The notes below the pieces were generated by a model. The model was not told the DNA's origin and did not search any database. It saw nothing but the letters and a program-made list of their open reading frames with translations. Positions 23,021 through 35,587 of a stretch of 64,000 nucleotides of DNA are shown here, in pieces. A program made the translations under genes and the position numbers. Source of the DNA: Eleusine coracana subsp. coracana (Eukaryota; Streptophyta; Magnoliopsida; Poales; Poaceae); assembly GCA_032690845.1 (NCBI GenBank), contig CM064427.1:4289501-4353500 (forward strand). The letters are read 5' to 3'. The first letter of the stretch is position 1. Each line of letters begins with the position of its first letter.

Positions 23021-26019
23021 GAAATACTACTAGCAGTGTATTTCAGTACTCCCTCCTATCCTAAATATGAATCGACTTACAGTTGTTGGTAATTTATTTT
23101 TTTAAAAAAAATAAGCAATGGCAATATTGCACATCAGTCATTGTTTAGTTAAGACAGATGGTGAGTTTATTTCACTGATTGTTATGCCTTTGATGTTACT
23201 TTTTACAAGAGAAAAAGTTTCACAAGTTTGCACCCTTTATAATTCAAAGAAGACTCTTGCTAATTTTCAGCAAAAATTGATGTTCCTTTCAATTAACTCA
23301 CTAAGTCATCGGATCTAAATCCAATGCTTTACAACTATTATGCAGATAATCTTTAAAAAAATCAAAATACAAAGTAACTCACCATCGACTGAAAGCTTTG
23401 AGTCAACTAAAGCCTAGAAAATATGTTCAAAAAATTATGTCTTTCAATCTGGTTTCACTCATCAGTGTCAATAAAAACAAAAACCCAATTGTGTAATTAA
23501 ACATGACTAATATGGTTTCTACATTTTTGCCAGTAAAACTTATAGTATCGCCACCAAAATTATAGGATGAAAAAATGGTGCTATAATTGTCACAAGATAC
23601 TCACCATATCAGTTGTACGCTCAACTTGTCACAAAATATCGTTCGATTCGAGTACTCCAATTCCAGGTCCAATTATTAATGGGTCACAGTCAGTTTGTAG
23701 CCCATGGTTGATTCATCATAAATTGTTGTTCAGTACAATTAAGGTTGTCTAAGATGCCACTGTCCTAACCTATCTATGTCCCTTGTTCATCATAATTGTC
23801 ATCTAGTTCAAGTAAACACAATTATAATTCCAAATATTTATGAGTTATTTTTTATTTTGTGGCCCATATTTGGTTTGTAATAAATTAACGTCCAGTCTTA
23901 ATAGGCTAGCAACCCATTTTTAGAACCAATTATTTGTGTCACACTTAAAATTCAACCCATTGTTCAAATAAAGACGTACATAACGTACACTAAATGATAT
24001 GTTTCAATCATCTTATTCATTTGGTCTCAAAACAAGCATATGACAATTCATAAGTTAGTTATTCACATGCACAAGTCATATTCACATGCATTTTGTGACC
24101 AAACCAGTAGTATCATGGTACTAATACAACAACATGGTAGAGCATACTTTAGATTTTAGGGATTAGACCTTGTGGGTGATGAAAAGTTATAATAAGGGCA
24201 TTGATTTCTTTTTATTGCCTTTTCATAGTGCTAATCTCATCTTATTGAGTTTTCGTAGCTAATTCTCAAAGAGAACTCTAAAATGAAGGCATAATAATAT
24301 ACTTGACTGACACTTATTTTTAAACTTATATGTTTTGATTACAACCTATTTTGTATGCAAACCAATTAAACGACATTAGTAAAATCAAGCCTATGTGTGC
24401 TTAATTTTCCAAATCGAACTCTAGGATTGCTTTATCACTATTACTCATACATAGCTTGCTTATGTTAGTTGCACATTTTCAGTCACACCATATCACAATA
24501 AAATGAATTTGTGTAAACTGGATTTTAAATGTGATTCAATTTATGTGTGTGCTTTAAAATCTAAAACCAACTACAATTGATTTAGGAAAGGGCAAAATAG
24601 GTGATATGAGATTATGAGGAGCTTATTGAGAAATTTGTTTGGGGTGCTTGCTATCCATCTTTTACTAGTTCAGTCCTAATTCTTTCAGTATCATTCTATC
24701 AAAATGATGATTACAACTCACATTTTCATTTTGTTCTCACACTTTTTATATTGTTACCAAGGTTGAACAATTACAAATCAAATTATGCATGTATTTTCTT
24801 AATAATATTCGAAATGACATCCCATTATTTTTATCTACAAAGTAATTAATTATCATAAGAGTACCCTCAATGTATCTTTCATGAAGCTGAGATAGATGTT
24901 TTGGCACTCATGTTGGTTAGCATCATGAAACTTAAAGAACCATGAGCTTATATATTGGGAACTGAATAATGCCCTTGAAATTTAAGTATAGCTTGCAAGC
25001 AAACTTATTGCTTTAATATTAGTCTCAAGTCATCAAAATTAATTTTTTTGCTTAAATTATTGAAATGATGATTTATTCATGCTATAAAGCAAATATTCTG
25101 AAATAATGGAATTCATTATTTTATTATACCTATAACTTAAGGACATGGACCTATGACATACATGACACAGTATGAAAGCTCTACATGGATGACAATAGCT
25201 CAATATGTAACATTTGTTGTATTATTTTCCATTCATGTAGCCAGATGTAAATTTATCATTCACATATATCTTTTCTCTAGAAACGTCTGTAAAGATATGA
25301 AGTTTTAGATCATAACTTATTTAACCTTACAATGTTGGGAAGTTTTTAATTTCACATGCAACGCTCCTGGCAACTTTCAATCAACTCTATGTTTTGTGCT
25401 CTTTGTCTCTTTAAACCCTGAATTTATTTTTCTAGTGTCATTTAAACTTAGTCTTTGTTATAATTACTCAAAAATATTTAACCAAGAAAAGGTGCCACTA
25501 CTTTCATTTTGAAAGAGTAGAAATGCCACTTTCACTGACAAAAGTTAGCCTTACATTTGGTAGATCTTTTTTAGCGCTTTGGCTTCGGCTCCAACTCCTT
25601 CAAAATATAGATTTCTCTAAAAAATAGCTGTTCTGAAAACAAATATGTTTGACAAAAAGGCTTCTCTTTGGCGCCTAATGCAAAGATAGGTGGAGAAGCC
25701 TTAAAAAATAATATCTTTTTGAGCTTTTGATCTTAATACAAATTAGAGAATTATTTCTTCGACGTAGGAAACTTTTTTTTTCTGAACCGTTTGGTAGGCT
25801 TCTTGTAGAATTCGGTCTAGTCTAGTAACACTTCAATAAATTCTACCACAGAGGGTTTCATTGAAAAACAACAATAACACAAGAATAAAATCGTTGAAGA
25901 ATTTAAGATAATACAACATTAGTTGTAGTTAGATTTTTTTATACTTACCATGCAAATACGACCCGTCAACCTGATAGTTTATAATATGCCAAGAAGAATT
26001 TTGAAGTTTTATTATATAA
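23021..26019. other. AT-rich spacer between receptor kinases
   Basis: No gene is supported in 3 kb. A lone Stowaway-type end (TACTCCCTCCTATCC) lies at about 23047 without a partner. A 10-bp inverted repeat AAGGCTTCTC / GAGAAGCCTT (25657-25666 and 25693-25702) may belong to an old MITE. Confidence 0.45.
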
Positions 26020-26325
26020 TTTTTTTTTTTTTGCGATTTGAACATGGTACAAACGCAGACACTCACATATATGCACGAGTTATCATCTAACACATGCAGA
26101 TACACTGTACCCCTATGAGGGGCTTTGAAAGACTGAGTCGGCTTGATTTTAAGATTCATGAAATCATCATAAGCGAAACGCTGTCGATGGAATCGTCGCC
26201 TACGGGCTACTACTAAAAAAATAATAAGCCGTAAATGCAACACCCATATTAAATCTAGGATTTGAATCTAGATGAGTTAGTTCCATCACAATGAACCTAA
26301 CCACATGAGCTAAGCTCAGTTTGCA
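26020..26325 (-). mobile_element. tRNA-derived SINE
   Basis: On the minus strand GAGCTTAGCTCATGTGGTTA resembles a tRNA A box, and GATTCAAATCC, about 40 bp on, matches a B box. The element ends at the left in a poly-T run (26022-26033), its poly-A-like tail. It is related to the copies at 5.5 and 36 kb. Confidence 0.6.
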
Positions 26326-26457
26326 GTCTTATTATACGATTGACTTAACAGTTTTAAATGTCCAAATCCTACAAAGACGTTCACTAAAGGGATACATGTA
26401 AGGATTTAAATGTGCAGTATCATGGAACTTTTAAACATTTTCAGGTGCAATTAAATG

Positions 26458-29400
26458 TCAGAAAGACGAATCCGAGGTGGAAAATGAGCGCTCGCTTGCT
26501 GTGATCGTCACCGACCCCGCCCCTCTTGCCACTGCGACCACAGAGCCCCGGTGCTTGGCGAGGTCTTCCTTGAGGAGTGTAATCTCGTGGCACACTTCCA
26601 CCATCGTCGGTCGCGCCGTCGGCGAGTGCTGCGTGCACTGGAGCCCGAGGTCGATGAGCACGACCATGACGTCCTCCCTGAGCGTCTCGTCCGCCACCGC
26701 CGTGGCGGCGTCCGTCAGCCACGACCGCGCGACGATCGTGCCGACGTCGTGCGGGTAGTGCTGCTTGACCCAATCGTGCAGCGTGAGGCCCTCCTGGAAG
26801 ATCACATCGGTCGGCCTGTTTCCGGTGAGGAGCTCGAGAAGCATGACGCCGAAGCTGTACACGTCGCCTTGTGTCGAAGGGTGGCCTCCTAATCCGTACT
26901 CTGAACCATGCAAGAACAGAGAGCACAACAGGAAAAGGTTATTCAAGGGGAATTTTATAGACAATTATTATTCAAGTGGATTAACTGTAAATATCTACGC
27001 ACGGGCTGATGTAAGTAGCTACCTGGCGCGATGTAGCCGACAGAACCCTGTAACAACCCGGTGATGGAGTTGCACGGATCTGCCGAGCTGCCGAAGTCGC
27101 CGTCGCCGACGTCCTTCACCAGCTTGGCGATACCAAAGTCCGCCACGACGGCGGTCATGTCATCGTCGAGGAGGACGTTGCTGGGCTTGAGGTCGCAGTG
27201 CACGACGCGCACCGGCGCGTAGTGGTGCAGGTACGCGAGCCCCTCCGCGACGTCTCCAGCAATAGCGACCACCCGCACGAGGTCAAGCCCGCGTCCCGGC
27301 CCGCCGTCGGGCGGGTACAGCCGGCTCTCGAGGCTGCCGTTTCGCATCAGCGGGAGCACGAGCGCGTGGAAGTCCGGCTGGCTGCACGCGGTGACCACGC
27401 GCACAAGGTTCCGGTGCCGCGTGCGCCGCAGCACCTCGCACTCCCGCTTGAAGCTGCGCGACACCTCCCCGCCGCACCCGCCCTTCGGGTCCAGCACCTT
27501 CACCGCTACGCGCGTGCCGTCGCGGAGCGTGCCCTCGTACACGCGCCCGAACCGGCCGGCCCCGATCAGCCGCGCCGGCTCGAAGCCGCGCGTCGCCTCG
27601 GCGAGCTCCCGGTGCGACACGCGCGGGTGGTCCCGCTCCATCGGCTGCTGCTCGTCGGCGCCGTCGGCCAGCAGCGTCGACCGCCGCGAGTCGCGCCGAG
27701 CCTCCGCGCGCGCCGCCGCGCGGCGCGCGACGGCGCCGATAACGATGGCGAGAATGAACCCGGCCACCGTGATCACCACGGGAAGCACCACGCGCCGGTC
27801 ACGGAGCCACACGCGGCGCGTCGCGTGGTCGCCGCACGGAGCCAATCCCGCCACGTCGTGACCGCCGCACAGGCCCGGGTTACCGAGGAACGCGTCGGGA
27901 GGGAACCCCGCGAACGCGCCCGCCACGGGCACCTCCCCGGAAAACTCGTTGTACGAGAAGTTGACACGTTGCAACAAGGGCGAAGTCTCCAACGACAGCG
28001 GAAGCGCGCCGGTCAGCGCGTTGCGCGACACGTCGAGCACCTGCAGGAACGGCAGGGCGGCGACGGAGTCCGGGAGACCGCCGGCGAGCGCGTTTCCCGA
28101 GACGTTGACGTACTCGAGCGCGACGCAGCGGCCGAGCTGCGGCGGGATCGGGCCGGACAGCCTGTTGGACGACAGGTTGAGCACCTGCAGCATCGTCATC
28201 TGGCTGACGGTCACCGGGATGGGCCCTTCGAGCATGTTGCTGGAGAGGTTCAGGTACAGCAGGCTGCTCAGCTGGGAAAGGTCCGCAGGGATGCTCCCGC
28301 GCAACGCGTTGTGAGAGAGGTCCAAGTTTTGGAGGTTCACGCACTGGGAGAGGGTCGGAGGTATGGCGCCGGAGAGGTGGTTGTGAGAGAGCACGAGCAC
28401 GCGGAGCTGCGTGAGGTTGGAGAGCGCGGCGGGGACGGCGCCGGCGAGCCGGTTGTGGGAGAGGTCGACGAGGCCCAGCCGTGGGATCGCGCCGAGCGAC
28501 GGCGGGATCTCGCCGGAGAACAGGTTGTTCGAGAGGTACAGCCGTTCGAGGCGCTGCATCCCCGCGATGCCCGGCGGGACGGAGCCGTTGAGGAGGTTGT
28601 GGGAGAGGTTCAGCGCGGTGAGGTTAGCGAGGTCGGAGAGGTTGCCCGGGACCGGGCCGAAGATCTTGTTGTACTCGAGATGGAGCTGCCTGAGTTCAGT
28701 GGACAGGCGGCCCACGACCGGCGGGATCGTCCCGGCGATCTCGTTCCCGGCGACGCCGAGCTCCTTCAACTTGGTGCAGTTTGTGAGGGACGCGAAGAAC
28801 GGCGCGAGGTTGGTGTTGTTCTCAGGACTCTCCAAGTAGTTGTAGGAGAGGTAAAGGAGCTCCAAGTCTCTCATGTTGCTGAACATGTTTGACGGCAGCT
28901 CGCCGGTAAGGAAATTGGACTCCAGCAGCAGCCATTTGAGCTTAGTGGAGTTGGATATCGAGCTGGGGATGCCGCCGACGAGGTTGTTCGACCACAGGAC
29001 CAGGAACATCAGGTCAGGGAGCGGGCAGTCACCTTCTCTGATGGGGATCGTGCCGTCGAGTGAGTTGGAGGAGAGGTCAATGTACTGCAAGGCGGAGAAG
29101 TTGCAGAAGATGGCCTCCGGGATGTGCCCGGAGAGATTGTTCTCGCCGAGGTTGAGGTAAATGAGGTTCCGAATGTGCGTGAGCTCGGTCGGGATTGACC
29201 CTTCCAAATTGTTGTTGCCAATGCTCAGTTGCGTCAGTTTGAAGAGGTTCCCGAGCTCCGGCGGCACTTCTCCGGTGAAGAAGTTTCCGGAGAGGTCAAG
29301 TGAATTGAGGCTGGAGAGGTTGCCAAGCTCCGGCGGAATCCTCCCGGCAAATGAATTCGCCGATATGTCTAGTAAATTGAGGCGAAAGAGGTTTCCCAAC

Positions 29401-29747
29401 TCCGACGGGACCTTCCCGGTGAAGAGGTTTCCCGAGAGATTGAGTATGTTGAGGTGGGAGAGGTTGCCAAGTGTAGGAGAGACCTCACCGGAGAGCTTTT
29501 GATCTCTTAGCTCCAGCTTCACAACATGTCTCCTCGCCATGTCGCAGGCAACACCGGTCCAGTTGCACACATTAGGTGAACCCCAACTAGCAAGAGCTCC
29601 CTTGGGGTCATTAGACACACCAGACTTGAAGGATAGAAGTGCAGAGCGCTCGTGCGACAAGCCAGCTGAAAGAATAGGGCTTGGACCGTTGGAGAAGAAG
29701 AGAAAAAAATAGGTGAAGATGATAGCAGACATTGGCGCAACCTCCAT
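26458..29747 (-). CDS. LRR receptor-like kinase, non-RD, expanded LRRs
   Basis: Exons 27023-29747 and 26458-26900 (minus), phase-1 intron in the APE Glu codon, 1055 aa. ATG 29747 (MEVAPMSAIIFTYFF) is the first in-frame ATG and starts a signal peptide. The cap CNWTGVACD is followed by about 22 LRRs, a TM helix (about 650-672) and a kinase with IGAGRFGRVYEG, VAVKVLD, HCDLKPSN (H at 850; non-RD), VADFGIAKL and EYGLGGHPSTQGDVYSFG. It is about 60 residues longer than its neighbour at 32.5-35.5 kb. Forty-eight of these come from an exact 144-bp period duplication of two LRRs near the N-terminus. Kinase blocks such as LVLPLMRNGSLE are shared with that neighbour, so the two are probably a tandem pair. 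It probably acts as a cell-surface receptor; ligand unknown. Confidence 0.93.
29214..29504 (-). repeat. 144-bp tandem duplication inside the LRR domain
   Basis: GAGAGGTTGCCAAG occurs at 29314 and 29458, exactly 144 bp apart, and the flanking sequence aligns along the whole period. In protein, NLSxLNxLxLSGNxFTGxVP recurs after 48 residues, followed both times by an ELGNLF segment. The unit equals two 24-residue LRRs, so the reading frame is kept. Confidence 0.8.
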
Positions 29748-31280
29748 GGAAGCATGAGGTGCTCTGCTTCTGAAGAATTCAAACTCAAGTCTCAAGGCAT
29801 TGGAGGCAAATGTTTGCTGATAGCAACGTTTGCTACACCGCTGACGCTCTTAAAGGAGGGAAAAGCGGCATCCCTGCCTAACTGCCGTCTGGCTGCAGCC
29901 GTTACACATTGGCGCCAAGTTTTTGACTTTGCATCCTATGACATAAGGCCGAACGTGTGATTGTGCATAGTTTCTCTGAAATGTGGAGCCATGTGGTGAT
30001 ATGGTCAGTGGAATATAATCCGATTGTTAACGGTTAATTAAGGTGTGGATTACAGACGGGGTGATTAGTGGGTGCAATCATATGTGTCGTGTCTGTGTGC
30101 GTACAAAAAGCACCGTGCATGCGTTGGCGTGGACCCCCACCAAAGATTTTTCACGCTTCCACGATGGTAACAGTGCTTTTACGTTTGTTGATTTGAGAAC
30201 CCATATGGATTGATGCTGATTAAATTATAGCTGTGTTGGCTATGCGACGTAGCCTTGTAGACCTATGTAAGGTCCGGTAATTAGGTGGTTGAGAAGCATG
30301 TTTGTGGTGTGAAGCGTCATTGTTCCGAAAGCTGGGCATATAGGTCACTTTGGGGATACAAGGATCCTATTTGCATTGTTTTTCAAATATGGCACAGATT
30401 ACTCCACACAGAGACGATGGCAATTTGTAATGTTAACTCCAGACTGCTATAATCCAGAAAACAAACTTATATAGGTACTCCTAGGTCAAACCTCTATAAT
30501 TAAATCTGCATAGACTAAGTGCATTCATATACAGGTCATATGGTGGTGCCGATTGGACAAGTTTATTGATGCTACGTGTCAACAAAGTCTCTGTTGATCA
30601 CAGAAGATGATCTTATGATTTTGCTTCCTCTAGTCACAATTAAAAATTTATTTAACTTGAACATCGATCTACACATCTGTATTTCATAATTTGACTAATA
30701 ATATTTATTAAAATATATATTTAAGATAATATTTTATAAAGTATATATCATGATAAATATATTATTATGTGTAGACGTTATGCATGAGCATGACATGTTC
30801 TTCCTCTACTTTTGTCTACAATTAAAGGCATCCGAGATTATTCAATTTTATTTTTTCCGAGTAGATGAGATGAGAGACATGGGAACATTTTTTCTTTTCT
30901 GGTTCAAGACGGGCAAAATGTCGCCTGAGCCTCATGACCTCAACCATCATACAATCTGCGTTTTACCAGTTTACCATTATGCCACATGACGTGCCCTCGA
31001 TTTTGCCACAAATAAGATGACTGATCAGAGCGTTAGACGGATCGCACTGGGAAGTGGAGATGCATGTCGTGGTAGTTTTGTGTCTGTCTGCATGTGTAAC
31101 CTTTTTAAAAAGTGTGGTGGTACCATCTTTTGTACGACAAAGGAAAACATAAAGAGACGAATCAAATGCAGAATGAAGAAGAAATCACTTAATTAGCTAG
31201 TTACAGTCACATCAATAATCTTTGCTTGTTGCTACGCTGCCTGCAACAACAAAAAAATTATGGATATAAGCTCATACGTC
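29748..31280. other. Promoter of the expanded kinase and AT-rich spacer
   Basis: Apart from the regulatory blocks at 29818-29930, no gene or element is recognised. Confidence 0.4.
29818..29930 (-). promoter_or_regulatory. Promoter blocks shared with the neighbouring kinase
   Basis: Three blocks recur in the same order upstream of the kinase at 35.5 kb: TGATAGCAACGTTTGCTACA (29818), GCCTAACTGC (about 29876), and TTGGCGCCAA (29909-29918) followed by TTTGACTTTGC with a TTGAC W-box core (29923-29927). TTGGCGCC resembles E2F sites and TTGAC(T) is the WRKY core. The palindrome is 162 bp from the ATG. Confidence 0.55.
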
Positions 31281-31460
31281 CAATATGTGACTGTTAGACT
31301 TCACGTTTGTAACCATTCATCGTATTCAATTTTTGTTATTAAAAAAAAATAAGTTGTGTTTGAAGTATATCTAATAATAAAATAAATAATATCTTGTATT
31401 TTTTTAATAAGACGAATGATCAAACATGATGTCTAACATTCAACAATTGCTTACATATTG
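31281..31460. mobile_element. Hairpin-forming MITE
   Basis: TGTTAGACTTCACGTTTG at 31292 is mirrored by CAAACATGATGTCTAACA ending at 31439, and outside this CAATATGT (31281) is mirrored by ACATATTG (to about 31460). Nearly the whole 150-180 bp folds on itself. No TSD was assigned. Confidence 0.5.
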
Positions 31461-31467
31461 AAACAAA

Positions 31468-31593
31468 TGTAGTATATCCGAGCTCAATTTGTGCTTTCAG
31501 ATATGCAGTTGAGGCAATGTAACAAACATATGTAGTATATCAGAACTCAATTTGTGCTTTCAAATATGCAGTTGAGGCAATGTAACAAACTCA
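31468..31593. repeat. 63-bp tandem duplication
   Basis: TGTAGTATATC-GAGCTCAATTT starts at 31468 and again at 31531, two copies with few differences, each ending GGCAATGTAACAAAC. Confidence 0.8.
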
Positions 31594-31619
31594 GTACAAA
31601 CACATATACTAATATATAT

Positions 31620-31815
31620 ACTACCTCCGTTTGACAATTGTCGACATTTCTGGCCAGTAAAGGAACTAAATAAAAGCCAACTGTGAGCACCGTTGGAACG
31701 ATATCAATTTTAATACAGAGGGAATACATGACATCATACTACCACTACCGGAAAGCCATGCTTTGCCGAGTACCAATACATGACATCAATTTTAATACAG
31801 AGGGAATACATGACA
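31620..31815. mobile_element. Stowaway-like MITE with CACTA-end fragment
   Basis: TACTACCTCCGTTTGACAAT (31620) pairs loosely with AATACAGAGGGAATACATG (to about 31728). The phrase CAATTTTAATACAGAGGG is then repeated near 31787. Between the copies is CACTACCGGAAAGCC...TTTGCCGAG (31743-31773), matching the terminus of grass CACTA elements. It is only a relic. Confidence 0.45.
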
Positions 31816-32460
31816 CGTACTACTTGACACTAGATAGACTGGAATACAACAATATTTATTGAGCATGACATGCATATGTAACAATGTGTAGATCACTGTC
31901 TGAATTCTAATACGGCTAACCAAGCTGACTAAATTAAAGCTATCAGGCGTGCAATTTTAAAAAGCCTAGTTGATATCGATCATCCACAATGATATATAAG
32001 AACACGAAAGTTCTTGTGAAATTCATATCAACATTAAACTAGTACAATGTTAGTGGCGAAGACAGCATTCATGGTCATCATCAGATGCATCGAACTGTGC
32101 CCAATTCGTGGCGTTTGTTTGTTTATGTTTGATCGTGAGCACCTGAATAATGACCTAACTCAAGAGCCTTTTCTCTTTCCTACGGCTAATGGAGTCCGAC
32201 ATGTTTGCAACACAGATTAATGGAGTGCCTTCTCCATCAGAGAATTAACAACTCAAAGAATCAGCACTAGTTATTAGTAGGCAGCTCCCAACCATCCAAC
32301 GATCGTCCAAATAAACTAATCCATGCACGGTGGCAAACCAGAGGTGATCAAATCCACTACCAAGAAAATGAAACAGCAGCATCCATCGATGTTTCCTGGC
32401 GTTTCCTGTCATGTAGTGTGTATGCATGCACTAACGAATTAAACATAGTTTATAGTAAAT
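31816..32460. other. Spacer, 3' flank of the third kinase
   Basis: AT-rich; nothing else recognised. Confidence 0.35.
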
Positions 32461-35400
32461 TCAGTTGGAGAACAGCGAGTCCTTGGTCGAGAACGACCGG
32501 CGTCCGCCGCCCTCCTCGTCGGCGCCGTGCCTCACGAGATCCTCCTTGAGAAGCGTGATCTCGTGGCAGATGTCGGCCATCGTGGGCCGCAGCGCCGGCG
32601 AGTATTGCGTGCACACGAGCCCGAGCTCGATCAGCTCGACGACCGCGACGTCGGCCGCCGCCTGCGGCAGCTCGCGCCCTCGCCACGGCGCGTGCGCGAC
32701 CACGGCCGCGACGTCGTGCGGGTAGTGCCGCCTGACCCAGTCGTGCAGCGTGAGGCCCTCCTGGAAGATCACGTCCGTCGGCCTCTTCCCGGTGATCAGC
32801 TCGAGAATCATCACGCCGAAGCTGTACACGTCTCCCTGCGTCGAAGGGTGCCCTCCTAATCCATACTCTAAACAAACAAACAAACAAAAAATTAGCAACC
32901 TGCAACAGTAGTCCGGTGATGACGTCATCGTGTGCATGCGTGCACGTGTGTGGGCGTATGCAACGTACCAGGTGCGATGTACCCAACCGAGCCCTGCAAC
33001 AGTCCGGTGATGGAGTTGCACGGCGCGGCCTCGTCGTTGGCGCTGCTGGTTTCCCCTCCGACGCCACCGGCGACGAGCTTGGCGATGCCGAAGTCCGATA
33101 TCACGGCGCGCATCCCGTCGTCGAGGAGGACGTTGCTGGGCTTGAGGTCGCAGTGCACGACCTTCACCGGCGCGTAGTGGTGCATGTACGCCATCCCCTC
33201 CGCAACGTCGCCCACGACGGCCATGATCTGCCCGAAATCCAGGCCTTCGTCGTCCCCGAGCGGCGGGTGGAGGCGGTCCTCGAGGCTGCCGTTGCGCATG
33301 AGCGGCAGCACGAGCGCGTTGAAGCTGTCGGTGCTGCACGTGGTGATGACCCTGACGAGGTTCCTGTGCCGCGTGCGCCGCAGCACCTCGCACTCCCGCT
33401 TGAAGCTGCCCGACACCTCCCCGCCGCACCCGCCCTTCTTCGGGTCCAGCACCTTCACCGCCACGCGCGCGCCGCCGCGGAGCGTCCCCTCGTACACCCG
33501 CCCGAACCGCCCCGACCCGATAAGCCTCTCCGGCGCGAACCCGCCCGTCGCGTCGGAGAGCTCCCGGTACGATATCCTCGGGTACTCCCGCTCCGTCGTC
33601 GTCGTCGTCGGGTTCTCCCCGGCGTCCACGAGCCGCACCGACGACCCGTTGCGCCCGGACCGGCACCCGACCGCGCAGAGCATGAGCGACACGGACGCCA
33701 CGATGCCGACGGCGACAGAAACCAGTGGCCGGCGGCGGTGGCGCCGACGCTGCTTGTTCGCTTCGCACCCGGCAATGCCGTGCCCGCACAGGCCCGGGTT
33801 GCCACGGAACGCGTCGGCGGAGAGGTTCCCGAGGACGCCGCCGGCGTCGGGGACGACGCCGGAGAAGTTGTTGTACGAGAAGTCGGCCTCCCGGATCGAC
33901 GTGGACGCCTGCAGCGACGCGGGTAGGGGTCCCGACAGCGCGTTGCGCGACACGTCGATGGACCGCAGGAACGGCAGCGCAGCGACGGACGACGGGAGCG
34001 CGCCACGCAGCGCGTTCCCGGACAGGTTGAGGTACTCGAGCGCGACGCAGCCGCCGAGCTGCGACGGGATCGTGCCGGATAACCTGTTGGCTGATAAATC
34101 TAGAGCGAGGATCATGTCCATCTTGCTGAGCTCGATGGGGAGGGGCCCGTCCAGGTGGTTGTTGGAGAGGTTGAGGTAGAGTTTGAGGCTGCTCAGGGCG
34201 GCGACGTAGGCCGGGATGCCGCCTTGCAAGCCGTTGTAGGAGAGGTCCAGGATTTCCAGGTTGAGGCAGTCGCCGAGGCTCGGGGGAATGGTGCCGGAGA
34301 GCCGGTTGTGGTGGAGCATCAGCCGTCTGAGCTGCGTGAGGTTGGAGAACGTGTCGGGGATCGGTCCCACGAATCGGTTCCCGGAGAGGTCGACGAGGCC
34401 GAGGCGGAGGGTCTCGCCGACGGACCGCGGGATCTCGCCGGAGAGGAGGTTGTTGGATAAATACAGCCGCTCGAGGCGCTGCATGCGGGAGATGGCCGGC
34501 GGGATGGAACCGTTGAGCAGGTTGTTGGAGAGGTTGAGGTAGGTGAGGTTGACGAGGCCGGAGATGTTTGGGTGGATGGGGCCCGTGATGGCGTTGTCCT
34601 CTAGGTGGAGCTGCCGGAGGCCGCGCGGCAGGCGGCCGGTGGAGGGAGGGAGACGCCCGCCGAGGTGGTTCCCGGCGAGCTCCAGCTCCTGCAGGCGAGT
34701 GCAGTTGCTCAGGGAGCGGAAGAAGGGGTCCAGGTCGGTGTTGCCGTTGTGGCTCGACAGGTTGTTGTAGGAGAGGTAGAGGAATACGAGCTGCGGAAGC
34801 TTGTCGAACACCTGCGACGGGAGCTCGCCGGAGAGGTAGTTCGACTCGAAGTCGACCCACTCGAGGATGGAGGAGTTGGCCAGCGCCAGCGGGATCGCGC
34901 CGGAGAGGGTGTTGGACCAGAGGAGGAGGAAACGGAGGTTGGGGAGACGGCACTCGTCGGCGTACGGGATGTCGCCGGCGAGGGAGTTGTTGGCGAGGTC
35001 CAAGTACTGCAGCGCGGAGCAGTTGCAGAAGAGAGTCTGGGGAATGACGCCGGAGAGCCGGTTGCCGCTGAGGTCGAGGTAGTAGAGCTCCTGGAGGAGG
35101 CCGAGGCTGGGCGGGATGGGGCCCTCGAGGAGGTTGTTCGTCAAGCTCAGCTGCGTCAGCATCGACAGCGCGGCAACCTCTCGCGGGATCGGGCCGGAGA
35201 GAGCGTTGCTTGAGAGGTCGAGCACGGAGAGGAAAGACAGCCGGCCCAACGCCGGCGAGATCACGCCGCGGATGCCCTTTCCGGTGAGCACCAGCTGCGC
35301 GACGCGCCGCCGGCCCGGGCCGACGCACGTGACGCCCGTCCAGTTGCAGAAGTCCGGCGAGCGGTCCCAGTCCGCGAGGGCGCCGCCGGGGTCGGCTGAC

Positions 35401-35543
35401 ACGTTGGAGAGGAACGCGAGGAGTGAGGAGCGGTCGTCGTCGATCACTGGTGCTGGTGCGGCGACTGCTGCCGCGACAGCGATCGGCACGAGGCCGACAT
35501 GAAAGATGATGATGATGATGATTGGGATGAGCAACTTGGTCAT
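32461..35543 (-). CDS. LRR receptor-like kinase, non-RD
   Basis: Exons 32969-35543 and 32461-32867 (minus), intron of 101 bp in the same phase-1 position as the other two kinases, 993 aa. The start MTKLLIPIIIIIIFHVGL is a hydrophobic signal sequence. The cap reads DFCNWTGVTC; about 20 LRRs follow, then a TM helix (about 605-626), then a kinase with IGSGRFGRVYEG, VAVKVLD, HCDLKPSN (H at 797; non-RD), ISDFGIAKL and EYGLGGHPSTQGDVYSFG. Coding GC is very high, which produces long meaningless frames on the other strand. Tandem relative of the 26.5-29.7 kb gene by sequence, orientation and promoter blocks; it lacks that gene's extra LRR pair. Confidence 0.94.
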
Positions 35544-35587
35544 AGGGGCCGAAAGGGCGGTGGCGTCGAGGTGCTTGTGGTGATCAT

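Noticed and set aside
27198..28892. 564-codon plus-strand frame over the expanded LRR kinase
   Set aside because: Antisense shadow of GC3-rich LRR codons; the repeated EVQ/REV pattern mirrors the LRRs.
33184..34179. 331-codon plus-strand frame over the third LRR kinase
   Set aside because: Antisense shadow for the same reason; residues are Arg/Pro/Ser-rich without a domain.
32461..35328. Long second minus-strand frame running with the third kinase
   Set aside because: Only its last part (from EYGLGGHPSTQGD) is real, as exon 2; the rest is an out-of-frame Pro/Arg-rich translation.
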